A DNA stretch of 64,000 nucleotides from Paralithodes platypus (taxonomy: Eukaryota; Arthropoda; Malacostraca; Decapoda; Lithodidae). Under the pieces are notes generated by a model. It was not told the origin of the DNA and made no database searches. It saw only the letters and a program-made list of their open reading frames with translations. Of this stretch, positions 21,616-32,203 are shown piece after piece. The number at the start of each line of letters is the position of its first letter. Position 1 is the first letter of the stretch. The position numbers and the translations under genes were made by a program. The stretch spans positions 14,960,399-15,024,398 of the forward strand of contig CM064519.1 of assembly GCA_032716605.1 (NCBI GenBank), given 5' to 3'.

Positions 21616-21777
21616 ACCCTTTCCTCACACTGCACATGAGTATGCACCGCTCTTTTCCACATTGCCTCGTCTCAATCTACAATGCATAACCTTGGTTTTG
21701 TTAATACAGCATTGACTCATAAACCCTTCCCCGCCATGCCCTCTCTCCATCTTCTGAATTTGACCTCAGCATCTTGC

Positions 21778-22063
21778 ATTTGATTGTGTTCTTTTAACTG
21801 TGTTCGTGGTGCAATGCATAAGTGTGTTGATTTTCGGTGTGAGCATCCTAGGTTCGAATCCCCGGACTGCCACATGTGTTTGTTAATTTCATTAATCGAG
21901 TTTAGGAGTAAAGTTGGTTGGTGGAGAGAACATAATATTTAATAATTTTCATTTTAGTAAGCGTTGTTTCCACATAGCGATTTTGATAATTTAATTTGAC
22001 TTTATATTGTCCTTGTCCCAATTTTGGTTTGTTTAGTTTGCAAGTTTTACATTTTAATTTGTC
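21778..22063 (+). mobile_element. M element with a tRNA-like SINE, nested in LINE B
   Basis: The M module (tttagtaagcgttgtttccacatagcgatt, split here as tagtaagcgttgtttccaca and tagcgattttgataattt) ends gcaagttttacattttaat at 22063, where the LINE B RT resumes. The left part reads gattgtgttctttt as in other M copies, then is interrupted by tRNA-like sequence at 21792-21925. Order: LINE B, then M, then SINE. Confidence 0.75.
21792..21925 (+). mobile_element. tRNA-derived SINE or tRNA-like fragment
   Basis: Contains a B-box-perfect ggttcgaatcc at about 21852 preceded by an A-box-like gtggtgcaatgcataag about 45 bp earlier, with a downstream tccccggactgcc. The spacing fits an internal Pol III promoter. 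It is not a functional tRNA, since the acceptor arm does not close. Confidence 0.6.
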
Positions 22064-22761
22064 AGCTATTAGGACATCGTCTGCATAAAACAGTTCCAAC
22101 GGGAGTCCGCCTCTAAAAACTCTAGACAAGTGCCTCCAGGACCATAATAAAGAGGAAGGGGCTTAACACTGACCCCTGATGAACTCCAACACGGACTGTG
22201 AACTCATCACTAAGTACACCTTTCACCCTCACCGCAGTTCGCGAATCCTCATACATCTTCATTATCACACGCATCAGCCACTCTTCCACACAAAGTTTCC
22301 TCATAGCCCACTGCACAAAAGCCAACATCTCTGGGCACCCTGTCAAAGGCCTTCTCCAGGTCTACAAACACAAAGTAAAGATCCCTGCCTTTTAGTAAGT
22401 ATCTTTCCTGTATCTGCCTGACTATGAAGATAGCATCGGTTGTACCACGTCCTGGCATAAAACCAAACTGCATATCATCAATGGAAATGCTTTGCCTGAT
22501 CAAACCCTCAAAGACTCTCTCACAGATCTTCATGATTTGGTCAAGCATTTTCAGGCCCCTATAATTACCTCTAACTAGCGCATCCCCTTTTCCTTTGTAT
22601 ATAATATTTACTATTACACTTTTGTGCCAATCCTCGGGGATTTTCTCATCTTTAATAATGGTGTTTATCAACTCAGTGACTAAGTTGACACCAGTCTCCC
22701 CTGAGGCTTTTATCATCTCAGCGACAATGTCAGAGCACCCTGGAGCTTTACCGTCCTTCAT
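22064..22761 (-). pseudogene. LINE B reverse transcriptase, N-terminal and palm part
   Basis: MKDGKAPGCSDIVAEMIKAS opens the conserved RT start, followed by YKGKGD, FGFMPGRGTTDAIF, FVDLEKAFDRVPRD and VGVHQGSVLSPFLFIM, with the catalytic FYADDVLIAD at about 22085. A frameshift near 22330-22260 shifts frame. The typical order of RT motifs 0-5 is preserved, so this was a functional RTE/Jockey-type RT before decay. Confidence 0.83.
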
Positions 22762-22929
22762 TCAATTGATTGCGTCGCTCACTACAGCTGGTGCTATCAA
22801 AAAGATATTGGTTTTTCGATACTAAGCTGTTCCTTATCCCATGCAAACTCTACATTTAGCAATCGCTCATAGTGTGCCTTCCATGCTTCTCTGATTTCAT
22901 TTTCTGCAAGTATATATGTGTATGTACTG

Positions 22930-22937
22930 TATATACA

Positions 22938-22998
<61 letters not shown>
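22930..22998. repeat. (AT)n microsatellite
   Basis: About 60 bp of alternating TA flanked by tgtatatacagtatata, directly upstream of the truncated 5' end of LINE B. Confidence 0.92.
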
Positions 22999-23007
<9 letters not shown>

Positions 23008-23039
23008 TTATACCGGTATATATTTTAGTTAATTTAAGT

Positions 23040-23165
23040 TTTATCTATCTACTGTATCTATCTATCTATCTATATACTCAGGCCCAATCCCCACTTTTCC
23101 TTTCTAGGGGGATGGCCGACTCAAGACAGAGCCAGAATAGGGAAACACAACAGTAAACAATGAAC
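23040..23165 (-). mobile_element. LINE C 3' end fragment
   Basis: (TATC)n followed by actcaggcccaatccccact and ggccgactcaagacagagcc, as at 8040. 5'-truncated to about 120 bp. Confidence 0.78.
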
Positions 23166-23316
23166 ACACAAAGTTAATTTGAGTTAATTTGAGCGTGCCG
23201 CATACAGCTTTTGAATCTAGAGTTCTTCCTTTCGAACCAGTCAATCAGCGAATTTTGTTCCTGCTCACCTTTACCTTTGTGACATGTACTGTGTATATCT
23301 ATGGATGTGACGGTGC

Positions 23317-24013
23317 TTAACCCGGGAACTGCGGGGAGACTCTTAAGAGTTCCCCCGGCGGACTGCGGGGAGACTCTTAACCCGGGAGCTGCGGGGAGAC
23401 TCTTAAGAGTTCCCCCGGCGCACTGCGGGAAGACTCTTAAGAGTCAGAGAAAATAAAAATCAACTTTTGACATCGAAAAAAAAAAAAAAAATTTATATTT
23501 TTTTTTTTTATTTTATTTTTTTTTTTTGGCCCCTGGGCCATGCAAAATCTCAGTCCTCTACCTCCCCTCCTTCCCCACTTTCCTCCTCTCCTTCAGTTAT
23601 CACCTATTTTCCCTGTTATTCCCTTATTCTGAGGTATATTTTCGTGCTAACATTAGAAATCCGATTGGAGGGTGTGGTCATCACTGATAGCAAGCGAGTG
23701 CAAGAGAGAGAGAGAGAGTATCGATCGACTGTGTCTCAGTGGCCTTGGGGGAAATTGGCGGAAAGCAGATTGCCTCACCCATACATTATACAACTCGCGG
23801 GCTATATCTCCGATTTTGACCATCCAAACGCTGTTTTCACTCGTTTTATTGTTGTTTCAGGTTAATACCTTTATAATCAACCCATAATAGGCGCATATGG
23901 ATAAATATTAATGCTATTAATGGCACAATGAATATTTTAGTGACGGAAACACCTCAAATACGTCAGCACAGGGGGACGTTTCCAATTACCCCCATGCGCA
24001 CTTTAGAGGTTAA
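23317..24013 (+). mobile_element. TTAA family B element with reiterated left end
   Basis: Starts ttaacccgggaactgcgggg; the first 38 bp are repeated about three times with variations before the body (tgggccatgcaaaatctcag) begins. Ends gcgcactttagaggttaa at the TTAA that also starts the next element. Confidence 0.84.
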
Positions 24014-24565
24014 GAGTCAGAGAAAAAAAAAAATCAACTTTTGACATTGAATTTTTTGTTTTTTTTTTTGTTTTTTTTGGCCCCTGGGCCATGCAAAATC
24101 TCAGTCCTCTACCTCCCCTCCTTCCCCACTTTCCTCCTCTCCTTCAGTTATCACCTATTTTCCCTGTTATTCCCTTATTCTGAGGTATATTTTCGTGCTA
24201 ACATTAGAAATCCGGTTACAGGGTGTGGTCATCACTGATAGCAAGCGAATGCAAGAGAGAGAGAGAGAGTATCGATCGACTGTGTCTCAGTGGCCTTGGG
24301 GGAAATTGGCGGGAAAGCAGCTTGCCTCACCCATACATTATACAACTCGCGGGCTATATCTCCGATTTTGACCATCCAAACGCTGTTTTCACTCGTTTTA
24401 TTGTTGTTTCAGGTTAATACCTTTATAATCAACCCATAATAGGTGCATATGGATAAGTATTAATGCTATTAATGGTACAATGAATATTTTAGTGACGGAA
24501 ACACCTCAAATACGTCAGCACAGGGGGACGTTTCCAATTACCCCTATGCGCACTTGTTAGGTTAA
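24010..24565 (+). mobile_element. TTAA family B element, second of a head-to-tail pair
   Basis: Shares its left TTAA (24010-24013) with the preceding copy and starts at the internal agagtcagag, so it lacks the outermost left end. The right end gcgcacttgttaggttaa is intact. Body is about 95% like 18976-19551 by eye. Confidence 0.84.
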
Positions 24566-24671
24566 AGAACGTGTTTGCCAAGAACATTACTTCTTGAACA
24601 CATATTTCTAAAAGCAACATTTATCTGGCAACTTTGGTCTGGGTTATATTATACCGGTATTATATGGGTTA

Positions 24672-24840
24672 TTATAATGTAAAACTTGCAAAATAAACAA
24701 ACCAAAACTGGGACGATACAAGACAAATGCAAAAGAACTTATCAAAATCGCTATGTGGAAATAACGCTTAATAAAATAAAATAAAATGAAATAAAAGAAA
24801 ACAATCCACCACAGGGTGTACATCACTACATGAGCACGAC
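24672..24840 (-). repeat. M module, inverted copy
   Basis: taaaacttgcaaaataaaca, tcaaaatcgctatgtggaaa and caatccaccacagggtgtac in order, the reverse of the M element at 62916-63421. Confidence 0.72.
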
Positions 24841-24902
24841 CTATGAGAGTTCCGTATGGAGCTCAGTGGTCTGGTTAATCTGCTCTACATAACTAACTAC
24901 AT

Positions 24903-25425
24903 GACCAACCCCGAAAAGGGTTGAAATAGGGGAGCTATCCCCCCGCCAAAGGCGGCTTTCTAGGGCCTTTCCTAGCTGATGCTGAGAGGATTGGGTTCTA
25001 GTCATGTGGTGATGGGCTGGTCTATCAGAGTGAGAACTGAGCGATCTCTGCCATACCCATAGCTTACTCTGACTGTTCCTTTTACTTATATATTTTCTAG
25101 ATCTCAAGTGACGGCGTCTCTTGCGTGGATTGACCTCCTAATCTACCAAGATTGGAAGCCAAAGCGTCACATCTTTCCTTTGCCCCTCAACTTTCTCTTC
25201 ATAATTGCTGAGGGGCACAGGGCCCTGGGTGGGGCTTTGGTTTCCCGGGCGTTTCCGCACCCTCCTCAGCTCCCCGCCATGGAGTGGCTTCGGTCACCCA
25301 GGCTTTATTGTGGTCGGCAGGGAGGGTTCTGTGGGGGCGCTCGGTTGTGGCCTTGGCCTTGCTCAGGGCCTTGGGGCTGTTCGGCCAGGCAGCTTGGGGA
25401 AAAACAACAACAACAACAACAACAA
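24903..25425 (+). mobile_element. R retroposon, near full length, (AAC)n tail, 14-bp TSD
   Basis: A 520-bp element flanked by aactaactacatga (24889-24902 and 25425-25438). Starts near aaccccgaaaagggttgaaa and ends in (AAC)5. A possible Pol III B box, ggttctagtc, sits at about 24987; I see no convincing A box. No lasting ORF. Either a long SINE or a 3' LINE fragment; several copies share the same 5' end, which favours a SINE. Confidence 0.8.
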
Positions 25426-25651
25426 CTAACTACATGAGCACATTATATTTTAATAAGAATTATATTACCTAAATTCATCTAACTTCAGTCTAATTTCCAC
25501 TACCAATGCAAAAGTTCCCAGAAATGTTAGCAGAATAGTGTTGGCCTTTGAATATTGATGATAAAAGCTCTTGTTTGATGCCCCAGTAACAAAAAATAAC
25601 ATTACTGTAGTGAATGAACAGAATATACATAGCTTCTTGTCGGACAACAAC

Positions 25652-25688
<37 letters not shown>

Positions 25689-25756
25689 CAAAACAGTAGC
25701 AATGACTATAAAGGAGATATAAGGAAATGGAGATTGTAATAATTACAATACTGTAC

Positions 25757-26130
25757 CTCTTTAGCAGGCTGATCGTTCTTGCCAAAGCGATTGATATCCG
25801 CCTGCGAGATGAGCCTGATCTCCGGACCCTTGACTGATTTCTCAGGGCTTTTACGAGCACCAACTTCACCCCTTCCCCTACCTCTCCCCCTAGGCCTACC
25901 CCTGCCTCTTCCCCTTATCTTCCCGCGCATAATGTCGTGGCTACTGATAAGCTCCGTTCGCCTGGGACCCTTAATGACAGGAAGTTCCAGGGGCAGCGTC
26001 GGCAGGGTGTTGTTGGGATCCGCCGACACATCACCTGTGGTAGCGTATGTAACCAGCACGGGTGCTGGAGTCGGAATGCTAGCGGGAACGGGGGAGGGCT
26101 CTCTCAAATCAGGCTGGGATGCTATGGTAC
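25757..26130 (-). CDS. Host gene, exon with Pro-rich part and RGR/GRG basic stretch
   Basis: A 374-bp exon (residues about 705-829). The acceptor is tttgcag at 26131 and the donor GAG|gtacag at 25756. It joins in phase 1 to the preceding exon (a Gly codon is split) and ends in phase 0. The peptide starts TIASQPDLREPSPVP, then has a Thr/Pro-rich part. A basic glycine-arginine block (KIRGRGRGRPRGRGRGRG) contains a second GRP-type AT-hook-like core, and the exon ends ADINRFGKNDQPAKE. RGR blocks often bind nucleic acid and are arginine-methylation substrates; here that is inference from composition. A poly-A tract lies about 70 bp downstream in the intron. Confidence 0.78.
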
Positions 26131-26656
26131 CTGCAAACGGGAAGAATATTAGTACCGGTACAGTAGAGGCAAATTTACACAAACGCTTATTCCTGCAACA
26201 TTAATCGAGAACTCTGATCTAAAAACTTTGGAAATGTACTTAGATAAGAATACTGTCCCCTATCCTATAGCATTCTACCTTCAGTCTAATTACCGATGCC
26301 TGTGCGAAGAAGTCTCAAAATGTTGCCTGGAAAATAGTTGCGGATCAAACGTTGCCAGAAAAAGCTTTCGTTCACCTTAACCCAAGCAGCCAAAGTAATG
26401 TACAGCCTATGTCAGGGGTGGGGAACGTCCGGCCCGGGGGCCTGATAAGGCCCCCGGGACCATTTGATCAGGCCCATAAGTCAATATATGAGTACAGTAT
26501 GCTGAAATGTGCTAATTTCCTTACTATTTAATACATTTTAAAAAGTTATTTTAGTCTCTAAATCGAAAATTACAGACTACTGTACTTGTGTTAATAGTCA
26601 CACTATCATACAACAATTATACAAATGCAAAAATAATTAAACAAGTAATAATAAGG

Positions 26657-27461
26657 AATTGTTGTGCCAACAGTGATGTATGGGGCTGAGACATGGGCTC
26701 TGAAGAAAAAGGAGAAAAGAGGGCTGGATGTGATGGAGATGAGCTGCTTGAGGAGTATGTGTGGAGTTACTCGTAGAGAAAGATTGAGGAATGAAGAGAT
26801 ACGTAGGAGAGTGGGGCAGCAGGAACATTTGTCAGCCAGAGTGGACAGAAGGGTGCTGAGCTGGTATGGTCATGTTGAACGAATGGGAGATGAAAGGCTT
26901 ACAAAGAGAATATGTGAGTCAGGTACAAGGGGAGATAGAAGGGCAGGAAGACCCCCATTGAGATGGAGAGACTGTGAGAAAGGCTTTGGATGATAGAGGA
27001 ATGACTATAGATCAGGCAGGGGAAGTGGTGGTGGACAGGAGTGAATGGAGAATGCTTGTGAATAGTTGAGTGAACACGTGGTCATTTGGAGTAAGGGGTC
27101 GGGCGCAAGTTCGACTAGATAATAGTCCATCAGGCGCCTGGCCCGGGGGGACGATTAATATGAAGGGTGTGCCTGGAAGTGTGGTGGGAGGGCTTGTGGC
27201 TTTGGCTCCGCTGCATGTCCGCCTGCCGAGATCGGAACCTCTCCGGGTGGTCAGGGGCCGGGGGAGTGCTGGAGCGACCTTGGTAACCCTGGTCTCTGGG
27301 TCTTCTCCTGGGTGACCTGGATGTGTGTGAGTTTGTGTTTTTTATCTGTGTTTATTTTTTGTTTTATGTTGTTTTTGTGTTTTCCCTGTTCTTGCTCTGT
27401 CTTGAGTCGGCTACCCCCAAAATGGGGATTGGGCCTGAGCATATAGATAGATAGATAGATA
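26657..27461 (+). mobile_element. LINE C 3' part with (GATA)n tail, nested in hAT
   Basis: Encodes VPTVMYGAETWALKKKEKRG, SMCGVTRRERLRNEEIRRRV, SWYGHVERMGDERLTKRICE and RAGRPPLRWRD, then a long 3' UTR ending attgggcctgagcatatagatag. Flanks aataata suggest a short TSD. The sequence 27462-27730 after it resembles the element starting at 53867. Confidence 0.84.
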
Positions 27462-27949
27462 GAATAATAAACCCCTGGGCTTTGACGATCATGGCGCACT
27501 TTGGCAATTTATTCTGGCTATCATGATGAAATTATTGTATACAGCTGCCAAAGGATCTGTGGGTATTTTATATGACTATCTTTTTTTTTTTTTTTTTCTT
27601 TTTTTTTTTAAAGAGACAATGAACGGAGGAAGGAAAAACACAGATAAAACAAAAAGGTCCATGTGCCTAAAGGCATCCTCATTTAACTTTCTAATTTGCA
27701 TACCCCCTTCTTAATCTTGTCTATCATTGTCAAGTGCGGTGGCTGAGTCGCGGGAACATGTTCATGCAGTTACAAACTGCATGATGAAGTAAAGCAATTG
27801 ATGGAGATGAAGAAAAAAACTCTCATGAAACTTAGTGATACAAGTGGCTGTGTGATCTAGCATTCATGTTTTACATTACCAAGTATTTCTCAGAACTGAA
27901 AGTCAAGCTTTAAGGCCCCAATTAGCTTCCTAGCTCATGGCATTCAAAT

Positions 27950-28519
27950 GTGAAATCATTTGATGCTAAATTAAAGCTGTGGAAAATGCAACTCGAAAGG
28001 AATAACACTGTGCAATTTTCCACTTTGCAAACAGAAAAGCCTTCTACAACATCGGATAATGCTGGTGAATGTGCAAAACTAATTGAGTCATTTAATGAAA
28101 GATTCATGGGCGTGAAAAGTAAACAGCAGGAGTTGAACATCTGTGCTACATCGTTTAATGTGGAATAAATTGATGTGCTTGAAAACCTGCAACACAAAAT
28201 AATTCAGCTGCAAAGTGATGATGAGCTGAAAGTTAGGTACGATAATCACCCATTCCTTGAGTTCTATAGATGGTACATACATGCTGATGATGTTCCCAAT
28301 TTGAGAAGGCATGCACTGACATTTACATCTGTGTTTGAAACCACTTACTGCTGTGAGCAATTTGTTCATTTTCCTTCAAATTTTACCCTCGGAAAGAGTC
28401 GACTGCTTTCCAAACTGACCGACACAATCCTGGAAAACCAGCTGCGAGTAGCAACAGCATCAATACCAGCTGACATAACACGCCTCGCCAAAGAGAAGGA
28501 GTTCCAACCATTACATTAG
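27950..28519 (+). pseudogene. hAT transposase C-terminal part (dimerisation region), broken
   Basis: The frame begins MKSFDAKLKLWKMQLERNNT and is broken by a TAA at 28166, after which the same frame continues IDVLENLQHKIIQLQSDDEL, LEFYRWYIHADDVPNLRRHA and YCCEQFVHF, ending at 28517. The order (KLxLWExQ, LQxELIELQ-like, YCCEQxFS) matches hAT transposases of the GTF2IRD2/Charlie type as I know them. The N-terminal BED finger and catalytic core are missing, largely replaced by LINE C. Confidence 0.8.
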
Positions 28520-29994
28520 GGGTGACTTAATGTTTGACCAGTAAAAGCAGGCTGATTTTTAAGTTGATAATTTTGTATGGCCCTCGAATGATGTCATACA
28601 TGTCCAACTGGCCCTTGATAGGAAAAAGGTTCCCCATTCCTGCCCTATGTGGTGGATTGTGTTCTTTTATTTATAAAGAATTATTATTTTGCTTAAGCGT
28701 TGTTTCCACATAGCAATTTTGATAAGTTTTTTATGTCTTTTTACTGTGTTCGTCCAAGTTTTGGTTTGTTTATTTTGCAAGTTTTACATTATAAAAGGAT
28801 GCTCGGAGCTTGAGCCGAGGAGTCTGGGCGTCCTTTTAAAAGGATGGAGCTATTCAAAGTGCCATTAAACCGTACAATGGTGAAACAAAACCAATGATCA
28901 ATAGTTGCACGAGTGTTTACAAACGGAGGTCGTATGCTGGGCAAACGTTTGAATTGAGTTTGAATGTGGCCATGCCACGTCAGCAAGGTCGTATCAAAAC
29001 CCCTCTCTCAATACCGGTATATCATCATACAAGAACCACTTGGTGTAGAGGGTTCTAGTCTTCGACATTCTCAAAACAACCGTGAGTGCTACATTTTGAC
29101 AGCTTATTTACTATTTACCTTATTTACTAATTTGCTTATTTACCATTACCGTTTGTTTGGTCTATTAATTCATTTATCGATATATTTTTTTAGTTTCCTC
29201 CCTAGACCTCCATCAAGCTTAGAAAAACACCCCCTAGACCCCCCTTCAGGATAAATTTGTAAATTTCCCGGCCAAAGGCCGGTTCCTCTTAAAATTGCCA
29301 GCGAGCGACACCTAAATGGCATGAAAGGTCTTAAAATTGACAACGAAATGGGGCGAAAGGTGTTAAAATCGCCAAACTAATAGGCCGAACGTCTTATAAT
29401 CTCAAAACTAGTGGATCTAAACATGAGGGAGAAGGGGGTTCATAAAAACGGCGCATCTCCCCTTAAGGCAATCCATTTCGGAGAGGTGAAGAGCATGAAA
29501 GATACAGCGAGTGTCCGAAACCCGCCGCCCAGGGAGAGGGGTGTGTCGTGAAAATACAAACCCCTACTGGACGACGACGTGGGTTGTGGGGGATTGGTTG
29601 TTTATTCTGGCCCCCCTTCTGCATGTTTAGCCTCATTAGTTTTCACACATTTTAATAAGATGTTCGGCCCATTAGTTTGGCAATTTTAAGACTATTCGCC
29701 CAATTTCTTTATCAATATGAAGACTTGTGTGTCATATAGGTGTCCATTTTTTCCAGGCGAGAGATAGCGACCTTGTAATTTATGAATTTATGAGAAATCG
29801 GCCTTTGGCCGGAACATTTTTCTGCTGAAAAATGTACAAATTTATCTAGAAGGGGGATCTTGGGGATGTTCATTTAACCTTGATGGAGGTCTAGGGGGAG
29901 GAAACTAAAAAAAATATATATATAAGTAAATAAATCTACTAATTAAAATGTAAAACTTGCAAACTAAACAAACCAAAACTGGGACAAAGACACT

Positions 29995-30481
29995 ATAACC
30001 CTTCTGACCCGGGCTGGTCCTCCTAAGGACGGAGGTCGTATCCGGGCGATCTGGCCGAAAAACGTCTAGGCCTAGGCTACCGTATCTTTGTTATTTTAAC
30101 TGCTAGAGATTTCCCACGCATCCCTAAACGTAGTGCGGTTTCCAATCTGTAGACTGGCGTTGAGTAGAGCTCTGTAAGTCAACTGGTTCAGTTGTGATGA
30201 CGATTTCAGTGGAGCAAATTTTTCCGCGATGTTGACAATATCGGAGCTTTTCAGACACTAAATTCGTCTGACGTCACAACAAGAACATTGATCCGACGTC
30301 TCCTTCTTGTTTTCGGAGGTGCGGTGACGCAACGATCGGCTTTGTTTACATGCGTCGGACGCACGGCGTTCAGACCAAGCTGAATAGGCTTTCAAGCTTA
30401 CTGTCTGTTAAAAGGACACCCGGGTACTGGCCCATCTGCCGCGGTGTCCTTTCAACAGGACACCCGGGTAGGAAGGGTTAA
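29995..30481. mobile_element. TTAA family X element in the M arm
   Basis: Right end gggtaggaagggttaa; left end (t)ataacccttctgacccggg, where the TTAA has decayed to ATAA. Interior matches 31478-31966 and 52358-52819 (aacgtctaggcctaggctac, then tcaactggttcagttgtgat). Confidence 0.8.
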
Positions 30482-30725
30482 CCCTTGGGAATCCGGGAGG
30501 CCTCATATGAGGCAAAATGGTCAAATAGAAATCGCCGCTATAATCATCAGAACTCGGCAACCACGCGTTGTAGCGACGTCATCTCTACAGCATTCTACAG
30601 ACAACAAAAAGTTCTACAATTTTCAAAAACATTGACTGCTCTAGGTGGTCTCAATCAGTAGCTACTGAATTATGAAGTTGATTTTACCAAAATTCATATG
30701 AGGCCCCCCGGATCCCATGGGTTAA
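30478..30725. mobile_element. TTAA family Y element, sharing a TTAA with the preceding X element
   Basis: Inverted copy of 8420-8667: ttaacccttgggaatccggg ... atatgaggccccccggatcc. The left TTAA is the right TTAA of the X element. Confidence 0.85.
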
Positions 30726-30797
30726 AGACAAAATAACTTATCAAAATCGCTATGTGGAAACAACGCTTACTAAAATAAAATTTATGAAATAAAAGAA

Positions 30798-31048
30798 CGC
30801 ACTGCCCCAGTATGTAGTCAATTCCGAATCAATAAGGGAGTTTGAAAGTAATCTTGATAAAGCATGGGGAAGACAAGATTTGAAGTTTGATTATAAAACA
30901 AAAATACAGAATAGTAAAAATTTTGCGTCTGCTACCGCCGCCGCCAACACCGTGAACGACCGCAGCAGTACAAGTACTGGTACTGAGCTGGATACACAGG
31001 CATAGTTTGCCTTTTTCCAGAGGATCTACTGTAAGAAACTGTAAGAAA
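30798..31048 (+). mobile_element. LINE E 3' fragment
   Basis: Starts in ALPQYVVNSESIREFESNL and ends gatctactgtaagaaactgt plus one more tail unit. 5'-truncated. Confidence 0.83.
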
Positions 31049-31116
31049 CATAGGGTGAACATTACTACAAGTTAATAAACTCTCCCCCACTTAACCCGGC
31101 AACGCCGAGAAAGCTC

Positions 31117-32029
31117 TTAACCCTTTGGCTGCGGCCATGTTTGGGCTATTTAGGGCACATTCAGGCACTCCTGAATGATAAATCAAGCATCTGCATTAAA
31201 TGAAGTGTATTCTGCCGAAAACTAGGCGAGAATAGCTTCAAACTGATACCAGAACGGGCCCCGTACGTGGTCTGGTTCACCCGCAGTGGTGCCAGTGAAA
31301 CGCGGGAAACCCGCTATTATGTAACACTCGCTCGCTTGGCTACACTGTTGGGAGACACAGAGAGAGACCCGCGCGAGACAGTCAACCTCAGTGAGCCGCT
31401 CGGTGCTCTGAGGGTCGGAGGTGGGCCCCTCACGCTCCCGCCCACTGACACTCGATTTTTACGGTTTTTAGAGGCTTTTAACCCTTCCTCCCCGGGCTGT
31501 CTTACCCAATGACGGTCGCCCCTACCCGGGCGAAATGGCTGAAAAACGTCTAGGCCTAGGCTACCGTATTTATGTTTATTTTCACTGCTAGAACTTTCCC
31601 ACTCATCTATAATCGTAGTGCGGTTTTCAATCTGTATTTTGGCATTGAGTAGAGCTCTGTAAGTCAACTGGTTCAGTTGTGATGACGATTTCAGTGGAGC
31701 CAATATTGCAGAGATGTTGCCAATATGGGGGCTTTTTAGACACTAATTTCGTCGTGACGTCAGAACAATAACATTGAGGAGTCTTCTCCTTCTTGTTTTC
31801 GGTGGTGCGGTGACGAACGCTTGGGTTTGTTGACATACGTCGTACGCACGGCGTTCAGACCAAGCTTAATTAGGCTATTAAGCTCATGCCTTAGATAAGG
31901 CATACCGGGTAGCGGCCCTTCTTTCGTGCTGTCCTTACCTAAGGCAGACCGGGTAGGAAGGGTTAAAGCCTGGGAATTGCTGTAACTTGCCAGGACATTC
32001 CAGAACGTCACCCGCAGCGAAAGGGTTAA
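31117..32029. mobile_element. TTAA element (related to family W) holding a nested X element
   Basis: Ends ttaaccctttggctgcggcc and, reversed, ttaaccctttcgctgcgggt. The left part resembles 12706-13134 (gggcacattcaggcactcct). Interrupted at 31478-31966. Confidence 0.82.
31478..31966. mobile_element. TTAA family X element, 489 bp, nested
   Basis: Ends ttaacccttcctccccgggc and, reversed, ttaacccttcctacccggtc. Flanked by gagctttta/aagcctggg, the outer element's text. Confidence 0.87.
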
Positions 32030-32203
32030 GAAGTTTTACTGGGCAACGGCGGCAAAGCTCTTAACCCGGCAAGCGCGATAGGCCTCACGGAAGGCTTCCT
32101 ATAGGGAACGCGATAGGCCTCACGGAAGCAGGATTTTTAAAGGCGTACCAAAACGGCGCCAAGCTGTCTAGGGAGTCACAAATTGCGCCACGTTTAGTGC
32201 GAC

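Larger units (their letters stand above)
20790..22908 (-). mobile_element. LINE B, longest copy, interrupted by an M/SINE insertion
   Basis: Reads leftward from AENEIREAWKAHYERLLN (22908) through the RT (22761-22064), past the insertion at 21778-22063, and on to a zinc-finger region and a conserved C-terminus. It ends in a (CATA)n-type tail next to the microsatellite. Frameshifts and stops are present at several points. Confidence 0.85.
26413..28642 (+). mobile_element. hAT transposon, 8-bp TSD, contains LINE C
   Basis: Ends caggggtggggaacgtccgg and, reversed, caggaatggggaaccttttt. The flanks gcctatgt and ccctatgt form an 8-bp duplication with one mismatch. The flanking text (agtaatgtaca before, ggtggattgtgttc after) is the interior of an M element, so the hAT landed in M. 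It carries a decayed transposase C-terminus (27950-28519) and a nested LINE C. Confidence 0.87.
28643..30797. mobile_element. Large foldback: M arm (+), Z palindrome, M arm (-)
   Basis: M reads forward at 28643-28795 and in reverse at 29943-29994 and 30726-30797. Between them, Z sequences form a near-palindrome: 29193-29470 against 29600-29915, starting gtttcctccctagacctcca and ending, reversed, the same. Two TTAA elements split the right M arm. Confidence 0.7.

Noticed and set aside
21850..21872. Functional tRNA gene
   Set aside because: B box is perfect but the acceptor and anticodon arms do not fold; more likely a SINE head.
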